64,000 nt of DNA from Flavivirga eckloniae (GTDB lineage: Bacteria > Bacteroidota > Bacteroidia > Flavobacteriales > Flavobacteriaceae): positions 4,603,001 to 4,667,000 of the forward strand of contig NZ_CP025791.1 of NCBI RefSeq assembly GCF_002886045.1, in the 5' to 3' direction. The position numbers and the translations under genes are program-made. The notes under the pieces were generated by a model. It saw nothing but the letters and a program-made list of their open reading frames with translations. It was not told the DNA's origin and made no database searches. Position 1 is the stretch's first letter. Every line of letters begins with the position of its first letter. Shown here in pieces: positions 53,877-62,258 of this stretch.

Positions 53877-55208
53877 ATGAAAAGACGTGAGTTTATAAAA
53901 TCGGCGGCAATTACAGGAACAGGGATGTTAGCTGCACCTAATGTATTAGGAGCAAGTGTTGGAATAGGAAATCAGGATCGACTTAAAATAGCTTTAATTG
54001 GTTGTGGAGGAAGAGGAACAAGTGCTGCATTAGATGCACTTAGGTGTGGTGTGCCATCAGAACTTGTAGCCATGGCAGATTTGTTTTCAGATGTAATAGA
54101 AAAGCAGTACAAAGCATTAAGCGACAGGGTAGATGATAAAACACAATTAAAGGTTACAGAAAAGACTAAGTTTATTGGACTTCAGGGATTTAAAGAAGCT
54201 ATTGCTTTGTGCGACATTGCTTTTATAACAACACCAGCCGCATTTAAACCAGTAATATTTGAAGAAGCCATTAAACAAGGAAAACATGTTTTTATGGAAA
54301 AACCGGTTTGTGTAGATGCATATGGGTTTAAAAAAATTCTGGAAACAGCTGCATTAGCTAAAAAGAATAAACGATATGTGGCTGCAGGACTTCAAAGAAG
54401 GTATTCGCAAGGCTATCAAAAAATAGTAGAATTGATTCATGATGGTACTATAGGTGATGTGTTTTCGGCAGAATGTTATTGGTTTGGAGGGCCTATTGGT
54501 GATTTAAGCAGACCACGAAAAGATTCGTGGACAGAAATGGAATTTCAAAACAGACATTGGCGTTCCTTTTCATGGGTAAGTGGTGGTAACATCATAGAAT
54601 ATCATGTACACAATCTGGATGTTATAAACTGGGCATTGAAGCAGGATAATCCATTATCAGTGACAGCACATGGAGGAAAAACACCAGAAAAATTATACTC
54701 AGGCTCGCTTGGTGGTTTCGACAGTGTTTCATCGAACTTTAAGTACGAGAATGGCATATCTGTTCATAGTTACAGTCGTAACCTTCCAAATTGTTCAAGC
54801 AAGAATGGCGAGTGGTTTTATGGAACCAAAGGAAGAGTTGTGATTACCGGAAATGATGCAAAGGCTTATAACAATAAAGGAAAGCTGATTTTTGATATCA
54901 AAGAAGAATACGAAGGGAAATTTCATGGGGTACATAGTGCGGTACAAAAGACTTTATTAGAAGCGATTTATCATAAGAAGAAATACATAAACGAAGCATT
55001 TTATGCCGCCAATTCGTGCATGACAGGGGTATTTGGACGTATGTCGGCATGGTCTGGGAAAACTTTAAATTGGGAAGACGCTATTGCTTCAGAAATAAAA
55101 TTGTTTGATTATACAAGTGAAACAGACTTTAACAGCACACCTCCAATTGTACCATTGGCAAATGGGGATTATCCGGTTCCGGTACCCGGTAAAACGAAAG
55201 TGATATAA
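53877..55208 (+). CDS. Gfo/Idh/MocA-family NAD(P)-dependent oxidoreductase, Tat-exported
   Basis: 443 residues. Twin-Arg start MKRREFIKSAAITGTG points to Tat export with a bound cofactor. NAD-binding Rossmann motif IALIGCGGRG (about 38-47), substrate motif EKPVC (Lys in the active site, about 141-145), and a C-terminal alpha/beta domain. Resembles the oxidoreductase family including GH109 and inositol/sugar dehydrogenases found in marine Bacteroidota. Last gene of the ApbE operon, 37 bases after SUMF1. An exported NAD-dependent enzyme could use cofactor as a catalytic prosthetic group. Substrate unknown. Confidence 0.92.
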   Translation: MKRREFIKSAAITGTGMLAAPNVLGASVGIGNQDRLKIALIGCGGRGTSAALDALRCGVPSELVAMADLFSDVIEKQYKALSDRVDDKTQLKVTEKTKFIGLQGFKEAIALCDIAFITTPAAFKPVIFEEAIKQGKHVFMEKPVCVDAYGFKKILETAALAKKNKRYVAAGLQRRYSQGYQKIVELIHDGTIGDVFSAECYWFGGPIGDLSRPRKDSWTEMEFQNRHWRSFSWVSGGNIIEYHVHNLDVINWALKQDNPLSVTAHGGKTPEKLYSGSLGGFDSVSSNFKYENGISVHSYSRNLPNCSSKNGEWFYGTKGRVVITGNDAKAYNNKGKLIFDIKEEYEGKFHGVHSAVQKTLLEAIYHKKKYINEAFYAANSCMTGVFGRMSAWSGKTLNWEDAIASEIKLFDYTSETDFNSTPPIVPLANGDYPVPVPGKTKVI

Positions 55209-55280
55209 TAATTAAAAACAAATAGAAGAAATACATTGTGATTAGAATTATTTAAAATCTAATCACGCCTACTTAGTTAC

Positions 55281-55319
55281 GAGGTGATTTCGCTTTCGCG
55301 AAATCACCTTATTATTTAC
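55281..55319. repeat. single-hairpin copy of the tRNA-side palindromic element
   Basis: AGGTGATTTCGC (55282-55293) pairs with GCGAAATCACCT (55298-55309), followed by TATTATTTACA. Core AGGTGATTTC and tail CCTTATTATTT match the element at 10367-10490, with compensatory changes in the stem (CAC/GTG versus CGC/GCG). Confidence 0.7.
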
Positions 55320-55470
55320 AGCATAGGTTGGGTTGTATTATAAAAGCCGATTGTTTCTATTTCCGAAGAAGGAAAACGAAAACCAAAAGTCTTTTAGGTT
55401 GGCAGATATTCTTTTGAGGGAATGTCTTCTGGACTTATATGATGTTCATGATACAGCATAGGATGAACGA

Positions 55471-56175
55471 TTAAATTTTTGCAAAAATCAGTACATAATA
55501 GACCCCTGTCAAAATAAAAACACTACCAGCAACATAGCGCATAACCTTTTCAATTTTTGCTATTCTATTATAAAAAAGGCCTATGCTATTAGCTGCGAAC
55601 GCCAACAAATATGTAAAAAGAAGTACAGGAAGTCCAGTGCCAAATGCAAAGATAACCGGTAAATAAAGACCATTACCGTTAGATATGGTCATGGGTATAA
55701 GTATACCAAAAAATAATGCACCACTATAAGGGCAAAAAGCCAATGCAAAGACAACCCCAATTAAAAAAGAACCTAATAAACCTTTATTTTTAAAGGTTTC
55801 CGAAAGTTTGCTGGAAAAACTAAATTGACCTAAAAAATTAAGTTTGATTATATTGAGCATGATCAATCCAATAAAGATAAGCAATGGTCCTAAGTATTTT
55901 TCACCATTTTGATTAAAGAAGCGTGCTATGTGGAATTTACTAGCCCCAAAGTAAAGTATTAAGCCTATGGTTGTATAACTAAATGCTCTGCCAAGGGAAT
56001 ACATTAAACCACTTAAAAGCACTTTCTTTTTACTTGATATATTTTTAGATATAAATGCTGTCGCAGTAATATTTGTAGCCAAAGGACACGGGCTAATGGC
56101 CGTCATTAGTCCTAATACCAAAGCAGATAAAAAAGGTAAGTTTGTGCTTTCTAATAATGATTGCAAATGATCCAT
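55471..56175 (-). CDS. ArsG-like / CcdA-DsbD-family permease
   Basis: 234 residues with six or so membrane helices. Two conserved Cys motifs: AISPCPLATNITA in helix 1 (about 26-38) and AFCPYSGALFFGI in helix 4 (about 145-157), as in CcdA/DsbD-type electron carriers and in ArsG-type aromatic-arsenical efflux permeases. Its start overlaps the upstream stop by one base (TAATG), so translation is coupled to the ArsF-like gene. Either export of an arsenical/thiol-reactive compound or transfer of reducing power to the ArsF-like protein fits. Last gene in the operon. Confidence 0.82.
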   Translation of the reverse strand: MDHLQSLLESTNLPFLSALVLGLMTAISPCPLATNITATAFISKNISSKKKVLLSGLMYSLGRAFSYTTIGLILYFGASKFHIARFFNQNGEKYLGPLLIFIGLIMLNIIKLNFLGQFSFSSKLSETFKNKGLLGSFLIGVVFALAFCPYSGALFFGILIPMTISNGNGLYLPVIFAFGTGLPVLLFTYLLAFAANSIGLFYNRIAKIEKVMRYVAGSVFILTGVYYVLIFAKI

Positions 56176-56612
56176 TAAAGATTCATTAACTCGTTTTCGA
56201 TTTTTAATTTCAACTCTTTTACAAATGCCTCTTTTTCATTACCCTTCATGAATGCAAATTCAGTTAAATTAATATGCTTGTCTTTGCCATTTTGGATAAC
56301 ATTTAAAAAAAGAGATGTACCAGAAGCTTCAAAAGTTTCAGCTATTTTTTCATTTTCCTTTTTATCTACATTGATGACCAGAAAAGTTATTTTTCCTTCT
56401 TTTAATTCTTTTGAGAAGTAAGTTTGTAGTGTGTATTCAGTATTTGCTTCTATGGCATTGCATGTCATACATCTATGCGTGGAATGAAAATCTACGACCT
56501 CGATTTTAGAAATGGTTTTATCTGTGGTTGAGGTAGAGCTTTTATTTTGACCATTACAGGATGTTAAGATCAAGCTTAAAGTTAAAATTGATAAGAATTT
56601 AAATGATTTCAT
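56175..56612 (-). CDS. ArsF-like thioredoxin-fold lipoprotein
   Basis: 145 residues, lipoprotein (LTSC, Cys19). Thioredoxin-like segment VVDFHSTHRCMTCNAIEANT with a CxxC (about Cys48/Cys51), TFLVINVDKKENEKI and SLFLNVIQNG. This pattern matches the family known as nitrophenyl-compound nitroreductase subunit ArsF. The CxxC could receive electrons from the CcdA-like neighbour, translationally coupled downstream. Function by context: reduction of an organic or metalloid toxicant. Confidence for fold is high, for role moderate. Confidence 0.75.
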   Translation of the reverse strand: MKSFKFLSILTLSLILTSCNGQNKSSTSTTDKTISKIEVVDFHSTHRCMTCNAIEANTEYTLQTYFSKELKEGKITFLVINVDKKENEKIAETFEASGTSLFLNVIQNGKDKHINLTEFAFMKGNEKEAFVKELKLKIENELMNL

Positions 56613-56630
56613 TTTTATTTGTTTTTTAAT

Positions 56631-57608
56631 TTATAAGATTAAATTGAATACGTATCCCGATAGTATTATACAAAGAGTCACTACTCCGAAAAAAATACCA
56701 ATAAGTTTAATCGACATCACTTTTTTTAGCAACATCGCCTCGGGTAATGAAAGACCAACAACGCCCATCATAAAAGCAATTGCAGTTCCTAATGGTATGC
56801 CTTTTGCCACTAACACTTGAACAATAGGAAGTATACCAGAAGCATTGGAATACATTGGAATGGCAAGAATCGTAGCAACAGGTACAGCAAACAAATGTTC
56901 TTTACTCATATATTGCTCAAAGAAACCTTCTGGAATATAGCCATGCATCAATCCACCTATTGCAATCCCTACAATAACATAGGGGATAATGCCTTTTAAT
57001 ATTTTTAAGACCTCATTCCAGATAATAGGAAGCCGCCTTATAAAAGGTTGTTTTTCCTTCAGGAATTTATCTTGCTCTCTTTGTGCATTTGCTAAGACCT
57101 CTTTAACCCAGGGAGTTAGTAAATGCTCCAAATTCAGTTTTTGAAGAATAAAACCAGAAATAGTTCCTAACAATACACCGCTTAGTATATAAAGTATTGT
57201 TATCTTGACCCCGAACAACCCCACAAAAAGACCTATGGCCACTTCATTGACCAAAGGGGATGTAATTAGGAAAGCAAAGGTCACACCAAGAGGTATTCCA
57301 CCCCTTACAAAGCCAATAAATAAAGGTACCGACGAACAAGAACAAAATGGGGTTACTACGCCAAAAAGACTCGCGAATAAATATTCCAGACCATATAACT
57401 TATGCCTCGAAAGGTAGTTTTTAACCTTATCAATAGGAAAGTAACTATTAACGATTCCCATAAGAAAGATTACCACAAAAAGGAGCATTAAAATCTTGGT
57501 GGTATCGTAAATAAAAAAGTTTAGAGCTTCAGCCAGATGGTTTTTGGCTTCCATTTTTAAAATATCATATACCAACCAATTGGCTATATTTTGTATCCAA
57601 TCGAACAT
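56631..57608 (-). CDS. ArsP-type permease (PF03773 / DUF318-like)
   Basis: 325 residues, 8-10 membrane helices. The hallmark TPFCSCSSVPLF (about 87-98) holds closely spaced Cys used by ArsP permeases to bind trivalent organoarsenicals; two further repeats of a GxPLG-type turn (GGIPLGVTFAFLITSPLVNE; KGIPLGTAIAFMMGVVGLS) are typical. A central cytoplasmic loop is rich in charged residues (about 170-190). Lies between the small thioredoxin and ArsF-like genes in one operon. Likely exports methylated or aromatic arsenicals; other metal or thiol substrates are possible. Confidence 0.85.
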   Translation of the reverse strand: MFDWIQNIANWLVYDILKMEAKNHLAEALNFFIYDTTKILMLLFVVIFLMGIVNSYFPIDKVKNYLSRHKLYGLEYLFASLFGVVTPFCSCSSVPLFIGFVRGGIPLGVTFAFLITSPLVNEVAIGLFVGLFGVKITILYILSGVLLGTISGFILQKLNLEHLLTPWVKEVLANAQREQDKFLKEKQPFIRRLPIIWNEVLKILKGIIPYVIVGIAIGGLMHGYIPEGFFEQYMSKEHLFAVPVATILAIPMYSNASGILPIVQVLVAKGIPLGTAIAFMMGVVGLSLPEAMLLKKVMSIKLIGIFFGVVTLCIILSGYVFNLIL

Positions 57609-57646
57609 TTAAGATGAAGCTTTAATATGATGATTTAAAAAAGCTT

Positions 57647-57883
57647 TTAGTTAAGCAATTCCAGGACTTCTTGTTTGGATGGGATTCTACCTTTTGTGGT
57701 AACAACATCATCAATAACTATGGCAGGAGTTACCATAACATTAAAGGTCATTATTTCCACAATATCCTCAACCTTTTCAACAGTAGCGTCAATATTATTT
57801 TCTTTTACAACCTCCTCAACAAGGTTGGTTAATGTTTTACATTTTGGGCATCCCGTTCCTAAAATTTTAATCGATTTAGTCAT
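57647..57883 (-). CDS. small thioredoxin-like protein (TM0996/MTH895 family)
   Basis: 78 residues. Core IKILGTGCPKCKTLTNLVEEV with CPKC near the N-terminus (Cys13/Cys16), then FNVMVTPAIVIDDVVTTKGRIPS carrying the cis-Pro (VTPA). No signal peptide, so cytosolic. Family members accompany ArsP-like permeases and ArsR regulators in many bacteria and may reduce the substrate or permease Cys. Second gene of the operon. Confidence 0.9.
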   Translation of the reverse strand: MTKSIKILGTGCPKCKTLTNLVEEVVKENNIDATVEKVEDIVEIMTFNVMVTPAIVIDDVVTTKGRIPSKQEVLELLN

Positions 57884-57929
57884 AATTCTATAATTTGTTT
57901 ACTGCCAATAAGCAATATGTTTTAAAAAA

Positions 57930-58235
57930 TCAATCAAAAAAATTATTGAATAAAGACTTGGCTGTGTTCCAATTTTCCTGATTAATACAATATTTTATTT
58001 TTGGAGGTTTTAATTCGCCTTGAATTAAACCGGCATTTTTTAATTCTTTTAAATGTTGGGAAACAGTAGATTGAGCTAAAGGAAACACATCGACCAAATC
58101 ACCAGTAAAACAACAAGATTGAGCTCCAAGATGCTTTAAAATTGCAATACGGGTAGGATGGCTTAAAGCTTTTGCAAATTTGGCTAAAACTTCAGTGTTT
58201 TCACTGTATTCTATATCCTCTAAATGTCTCTTCAT
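57930..58235 (-). CDS. arsR: ArsR-family repressor
   Basis: About 101 residues from the ATG at 58235 ([13 protein letters not shown]); the longer frame to 58331 is unlikely because the palindromic operator lies just upstream of 58235. Winged helix-turn-helix: [48 protein letters not shown]. Cys pair in AQSCCFTG and another Cys in IKYCIN are candidate metalloid/thiol ligands. First gene of the operon; it should repress its own promoter until the inducer binds. Confidence 0.9.
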   Translation of the reverse strand: MKRHLEDIEYSENTEVLAKFAKALSHPTRIAILKHLGAQSCCFTGDLVDVFPLAQSTVSQHLKELKNAGLIQGELKPPKIKYCINQENWNTAKSLFNNFFD

Positions 58236-58242
58236 ATTCTTT

Positions 58243-58258
58243 ATCGTAAATGTACGAT
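58243..58258. promoter_or_regulatory. ArsR operator candidate (palindrome 1)
   Basis: ATCGTA-AATG-TACGAT is a perfect 6-bp inverted repeat beginning 7 bases upstream of the arsR ATG. On the minus strand it contains TACATTTA, close to the -7 consensus. Confidence 0.6.
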
Positions 58259-58277
58259 GGATAGAAGCCCATAAACG

Positions 58278-58291
58278 ATGACATTTGTCAT
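58278..58291. promoter_or_regulatory. second palindrome upstream of arsR
   Basis: ATGACA-TT-TGTCAT is a perfect 14-bp palindrome centred about 34 bases upstream of palindrome 1. It could be a second repressor site. Confidence 0.45.
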
Positions 58292-58347
58292 GCTCGTTTA
58301 ATTTTAACAAAAAGAGATCTGAAAAGTTCATTCAGAACAAAATGAAG

Positions 58348-58389
58348 AATCTCTTAGCAAATAAACACTAGCTTATTTACTAAGAGATT
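58348..58389 (-). terminator. hairpin downstream of rsgA
   Basis: 17-bp stem 58348-58364 with 58373-58389, one G-U pair, loop about 8 nt. Follows the rsgA stop by 87 bases on the minus strand. The U-rich tail is weak. Confidence 0.65.
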
Positions 58390-58475
58390 CAATTACTTAT
58401 TATTTGTGTATTCGTGACATCCGGATTCATTTTCATTTCTGGCAATACAGTCCGGATCTCAATTCAATAAATCAA

Positions 58476-59540
58476 CTAAAATTTCGAATCCTTACGCCTC
58501 TTTTTTACTTGTTTAACCATTTTACCAAATGCCTTATCCTTCTTTCTACGCTCGGATACATCCATTTCAAAATGCTGTTTTTCTTTAACCATCTTACTAA
58601 AATTATGGTATGCACCCTCGTCGATGTCACCATTTTCAATAGCTTCAATTACAGCACACCCTTTTTCCCCGGTATGAGAACAATCTTTAAATTTACAGTT
58701 TTGGGCATGTTCCAGAATAGACTCAAAAGTAGTTTCCAAACCGTCAAAAGTATCAGCAATACCTAGTTCCCGCATACCTGGAGTATCTATAATCACACCA
58801 CCGCTTTTTAAAACAATTAATGCTCTGTGTGTAGTAGTATGCTTTCCTTTGTTTACACTAGAGCTAATTTTGTTAACCTTCATTTGAACGCTCCCCGCAA
58901 TTGCATTTAATATGGTTGATTTTCCAACTCCCGAAGACCCTAAAAGGCAATAGGTTTTGCCTTTTTCTATAAGTTTAGTTATCTGGCTATATCCTTCTGT
59001 TAAATTACTGGAAGTAATTATTGAGGTGTTTTTTATTCTACGGGCTATGTTATCTATAATTGTTTCTAAGGCACTTTCCGTAATTAAATCTACCTTATTT
59101 AAAATAATTACAGGAGTAACATGCGATGCATTGCAAATAGTTAAATACCGTTCCAACCTATTTATATTGAAATCCCGATCAACAGCCTGAACAATAAATC
59201 CAAAATCTATATTTGTAGCAATAATTTGAACCTGCCCCGTTTTACCAACAGCCTGCCTTTCTATTATAGAACTTCTAGGATAAATGGCATAAATTAAAGC
59301 TTTATTATCATCGTATTCTGTAAATGCAACCCAATCACCAACAGCAGGCAAGTCGTATCGGTTATTTGCACTGTATCTTAAATTACCAATAAGCTCACCA
59401 TCAAAAACAGCAATATCGTTTTTAATAATGTAGCGTTCTCTGTGTTCTTTAATGATTCTACCAACTTTAAAAGAAGTCAGGTTTTGTTCAATTTTATGGT
59501 GTTCTAATGTTTTATTAAACCCTAAATCGTATAGTGTCAT
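58476..59540 (-). CDS. rsgA: ribosome small subunit-dependent GTPase A
   Basis: 354 residues, slightly longer than the 290-330 usual in this family. OB-fold N-terminal domain (VGRIIKEHRERYIIKND..., about 26-110), circularly permuted GTPase with NKVDL (about 148-152) before P-loop LGSSGVGKSTILNAI (about 200-214) and DTPGMRELGI, then a Zn-binding C-terminal domain (CKFKDCSHTGEKGCAV). Assists 30S subunit maturation. Single housekeeping gene, minus strand, unrelated to the neighbouring loci. Confidence 0.97.
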   Translation of the reverse strand: MTLYDLGFNKTLEHHKIEQNLTSFKVGRIIKEHRERYIIKNDIAVFDGELIGNLRYSANNRYDLPAVGDWVAFTEYDDNKALIYAIYPRSSIIERQAVGKTGQVQIIATNIDFGFIVQAVDRDFNINRLERYLTICNASHVTPVIILNKVDLITESALETIIDNIARRIKNTSIITSSNLTEGYSQITKLIEKGKTYCLLGSSGVGKSTILNAIAGSVQMKVNKISSSVNKGKHTTTHRALIVLKSGGVIIDTPGMRELGIADTFDGLETTFESILEHAQNCKFKDCSHTGEKGCAVIEAIENGDIDEGAYHNFSKMVKEKQHFEMDVSERRKKDKAFGKMVKQVKKRRKDSKF

Positions 59541-60323
59541 TTCTATTGTGGCGGAAGAAAATATGTTTGTTAATTATTAAAATATTTTTCTAACATGAAA
59601 AAATATAAAACAAAGCGAATAAGGCATTATAAACATAATGCATTTTACTTTATATAAAATTCTCAAAATAGGCTATAAATCCAACTGCCTGTCCATCCTG
59701 TTGTAGTAAATAAAATAACCCTTTAACAATCAAAAAAAGAAGTTGTTGTTAAACGCGTTTAGATGGTAAATATATTTAGGAAGTTTTCTTCCTTTTTTAC
59801 TTCACTTAAAATTATTTATTAGGCAATCGGATTAAATCCCGCATCCACAATAAATGTTTTCATAAAAATTTAAAATAATATTAGTATGCTACAAAGGTAA
59901 TTATTTATAGGTACAACAAGGATGTTTTACCAAGACAATTATAGCTTCAAAACAATTAAAATTTAAAAATAATCAGATGTTTAAGGATTATTTTGACAAT
60001 TTATCTTAAATTGAAGAGGAACTTATCTAGTTGTTTCTGTTTTTTGAATGGGTTATAATAGCTTGTAATCATCTGTATTATTGGATTTATACATTAAATT
60101 AAAAACCAATAATGAAGTTATTTAAGTAAATACGTATCAAAAAAATAAGAAACCGTTTTCGAAACGTAGTAAAAACCATATGTTGTGCTTTTCTGCATTT
60201 TTCTATTGCACATATAGGTTGAAATAAAATAAATTTAAGACCATGAATTAGCATTATTGCTTTTTAAAAACTCTAGCCCTGAAAGAATATAACATAAATA
60301 TTGAGTCAGATTCATTTATCCGA
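59541..60323. other. 783-bp AT-rich intergenic region with one orphan terminator-like hairpin
   Basis: No ORF supported. AGGAAG (59778-59783)/CTTCCT (59788-59793) followed by T6 on the + strand resembles a short terminator without an upstream + gene. The rest is AT-rich and must contain the rsgA promoter (minus) and the locus D sigma promoter (+). Confidence 0.5.
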
Positions 60324-60881
60324 TTGTTGCAAAAAGGGGACAAGGTGGCTCATGAAGTGTTATTCCGTCTTTATTACGATAAGCTTTTACATATAGCAAA
60401 AGGATATTTGGATTCGGTTGAAGATGCCGAGGGAATTGTTCAAAATATCTTTTTAAAAGTATGGGAAAAGAAAAAAAACGTCATTAAAATAAGAAGTATT
60501 AATAACTACCTGCATACTATGACAAAGAATGCTTGTCTGGATCTGTTAAAGCACCAACGCGTTAGGAATACCTTTTCAAATGATTATTACAAAGAAAAAA
60601 TAGCCATACAACATCAGTTTATAAAAGACGAAGCTGCTTCTTTAGTTTTGGAAACCGAATTGGAAAAAAAAATAAACGAAGCGATAGAAGCCCTTCCAGA
60701 AAAATGTAAAAGAGTATTTATAAAAAGCAGATTTGAAGGATTAAAACACTCTGAAATAGCAGAAACACTACATATTTCCAAAAGAACTGTAGATAATCAT
60801 ATCTCAAATGCATTGCATCATATGAGGCTCCATTTAAAGGAGTATATCACCCTAATCATTATTTTTTTCAAATTAAATTAG
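60324..60881 (+). CDS. ECF sigma factor, locus D
   Basis: 185 residues from the TTG at 60324. Region 2 (VLFRLYYDKLLHIAKGYL; EGIVQNIFLKVWEKK) and region 4 (GLKHSEIAETLHISKRTVDNHISNAL, split) are clear. The start is uncertain: the frame stays open to 60252 and codes a plausible sigma N-terminus (ESDSFIRLLQKGD) but has no ATG, GTG or TTG before 60324; a CTG at 60279 is the only near-cognate candidate at the expected place. Same strand as FecR, 43 bases upstream. Confidence 0.9.
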   Translation: MLQKGDKVAHEVLFRLYYDKLLHIAKGYLDSVEDAEGIVQNIFLKVWEKKKNVIKIRSINNYLHTMTKNACLDLLKHQRVRNTFSNDYYKEKIAIQHQFIKDEAASLVLETELEKKINEAIEALPEKCKRVFIKSRFEGLKHSEIAETLHISKRTVDNHISNALHHMRLHLKEYITLIIIFFKLN

Positions 60882-60924
60882 GTATAGTTTAAGAGTTGGT
60901 CGTCTATATAGTATGTAAGTACAT

Positions 60925-62085
60925 ATGGAGACCAAAAAAATCATAAAATATATCAAAGGCATAGCCTCTGGGGAAGAAGCAATAGAAGTTCAAAGATGGA
61001 TTAATGCTTCGCAGGAAAATGCACAAAAGTTTAACCTTTTAAAGGCAGAACACATAGCGTCTACTTTCGATGAAACTTCACGTAGCGCGAATGCAAATAA
61101 AAGCTATAATAACTATAGAGCACGAATTGATAAAAGCTCAAGAAACCAAAAAAGGACATTATGGAGTAAAACCTTGAAATATGCAGCTATGGTAGCTGTA
61201 ATTTTAAGTGCCGCATATCTTTATAATAAAGGAGGTTTTAAAGCTAATGAAGTGCCAATTCCTAAAGACGCTATCGTTTTAGAGCTAGATAATGGCGCTA
61301 TTAAAATAATTAACGAAGCAAGCTCTGCCAAGTTTGTTGATGCCAAAGGTAACACTATAGGTACCCAAAAAGGAAGCAAACTAGAATACAATAACAACAG
61401 TCCAGAATCCGAAAAATTAGTTTACAATACGTTAAGAGTTCCCTATGGTAAACGATTTGATATCGTTTTATCAGACAATACCCTAGTGACATTAAATGCC
61501 GGAACGTCTCTTAAATATCCTGTGAAATTTATAAAAGGACAAAAACGAGAAGTGTTTATAAATGGAGAAGCACTTTTTAATGTTGCTAAAGATGAAGCAC
61601 ATCCGTTTGTAGTAAACGCAAAAGATATAAACGTAAGGGTTTTAGGTACAGTATTTAATGTGTCATCCTATCCTGAGGACTTAAATGCCAAAACGGTATT
61701 GGTTGAAGGATCGGTAAGCCTTTATCAAGAAGAAAACTACCAGCCCGATAAAGCCGTGCTTTTAAAACCCGGGCAAATGGCTTCGTTAAATAAATCTGAG
61801 CAATCTATGTCTGTTAAGGAAGTAGACGTTTCCTTATATACTGCATGGACAAATGGAACAATTAGTTTTAAACATGAACCATTTAAGAATATTATAAAGC
61901 AACTGGAAAGGCACTACGATGTTGTTATACACTGTAATAACAAGGAATTAAACCAAACTTTTTATACAGCTAGTTTTAACAATGTGTCACTGGAGTACAT
62001 TCTTCAAACCTTCAAAAATATTTACGATATAAAATACACTATCGAAAAGCCTACTAACAAGAAAATAATAACAATTAACCAATAA
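60925..62085 (+). CDS. FecR-family anti-sigma factor, locus D
   Basis: 386 residues. N-terminal sigma-binding part, membrane helix (about 87-103, LKYAAMVAVILSAAYLY), FecR domain (VPYGKRFDIVLSDNTLVTLNAGT; GEALFNVAKDEAHPF; VLGTVFNVSSY) and DUF4974-type C-terminus (TFYTASFNNVSLEYILQTF). The VPYGKR subgroup is shared with locus B. Followed by a stem-loop and a SusC-type receptor. Confidence 0.93.
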   Translation: METKKIIKYIKGIASGEEAIEVQRWINASQENAQKFNLLKAEHIASTFDETSRSANANKSYNNYRARIDKSSRNQKRTLWSKTLKYAAMVAVILSAAYLYNKGGFKANEVPIPKDAIVLELDNGAIKIINEASSAKFVDAKGNTIGTQKGSKLEYNNNSPESEKLVYNTLRVPYGKRFDIVLSDNTLVTLNAGTSLKYPVKFIKGQKREVFINGEALFNVAKDEAHPFVVNAKDINVRVLGTVFNVSSYPEDLNAKTVLVEGSVSLYQEENYQPDKAVLLKPGQMASLNKSEQSMSVKEVDVSLYTAWTNGTISFKHEPFKNIIKQLERHYDVVIHCNNKELNQTFYTASFNNVSLEYILQTFKNIYDIKYTIEKPTNKKIITINQ

Positions 62086-62178
62086 TTAAAAACCCAAACT
62101 ATATGAACTAACAAACAATCAGACCACAAAATCGACTATTCAACTTAATTACGTCACCTAATTTTATCTAATAAAAAA

Positions 62179-62213
62179 TAAACCGGAAAATGCTGGCACA
62201 TTTTACCGGTTTA
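62179..62213 (+). other. stem-loop in the FecR-SusC spacer, locus D
   Basis: TAAACCGGAAAATG (62179-62192) pairs with CATTTTACCGGTTTA (62199-62213) with one bulged A. No T-run on the + strand. Confidence 0.55.
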
Positions 62214-62258
62214 AGACGCGATTAAATTAATAACCAACGTAAACGAACTATAAAAATA

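Noticed and set aside
57930-58331. Longer 133-residue ArsR start at 58331
   Set aside because: The extension runs through both palindromic operator candidates and lacks similarity to ArsR N-termini; the ATG at 58235 fits the family.
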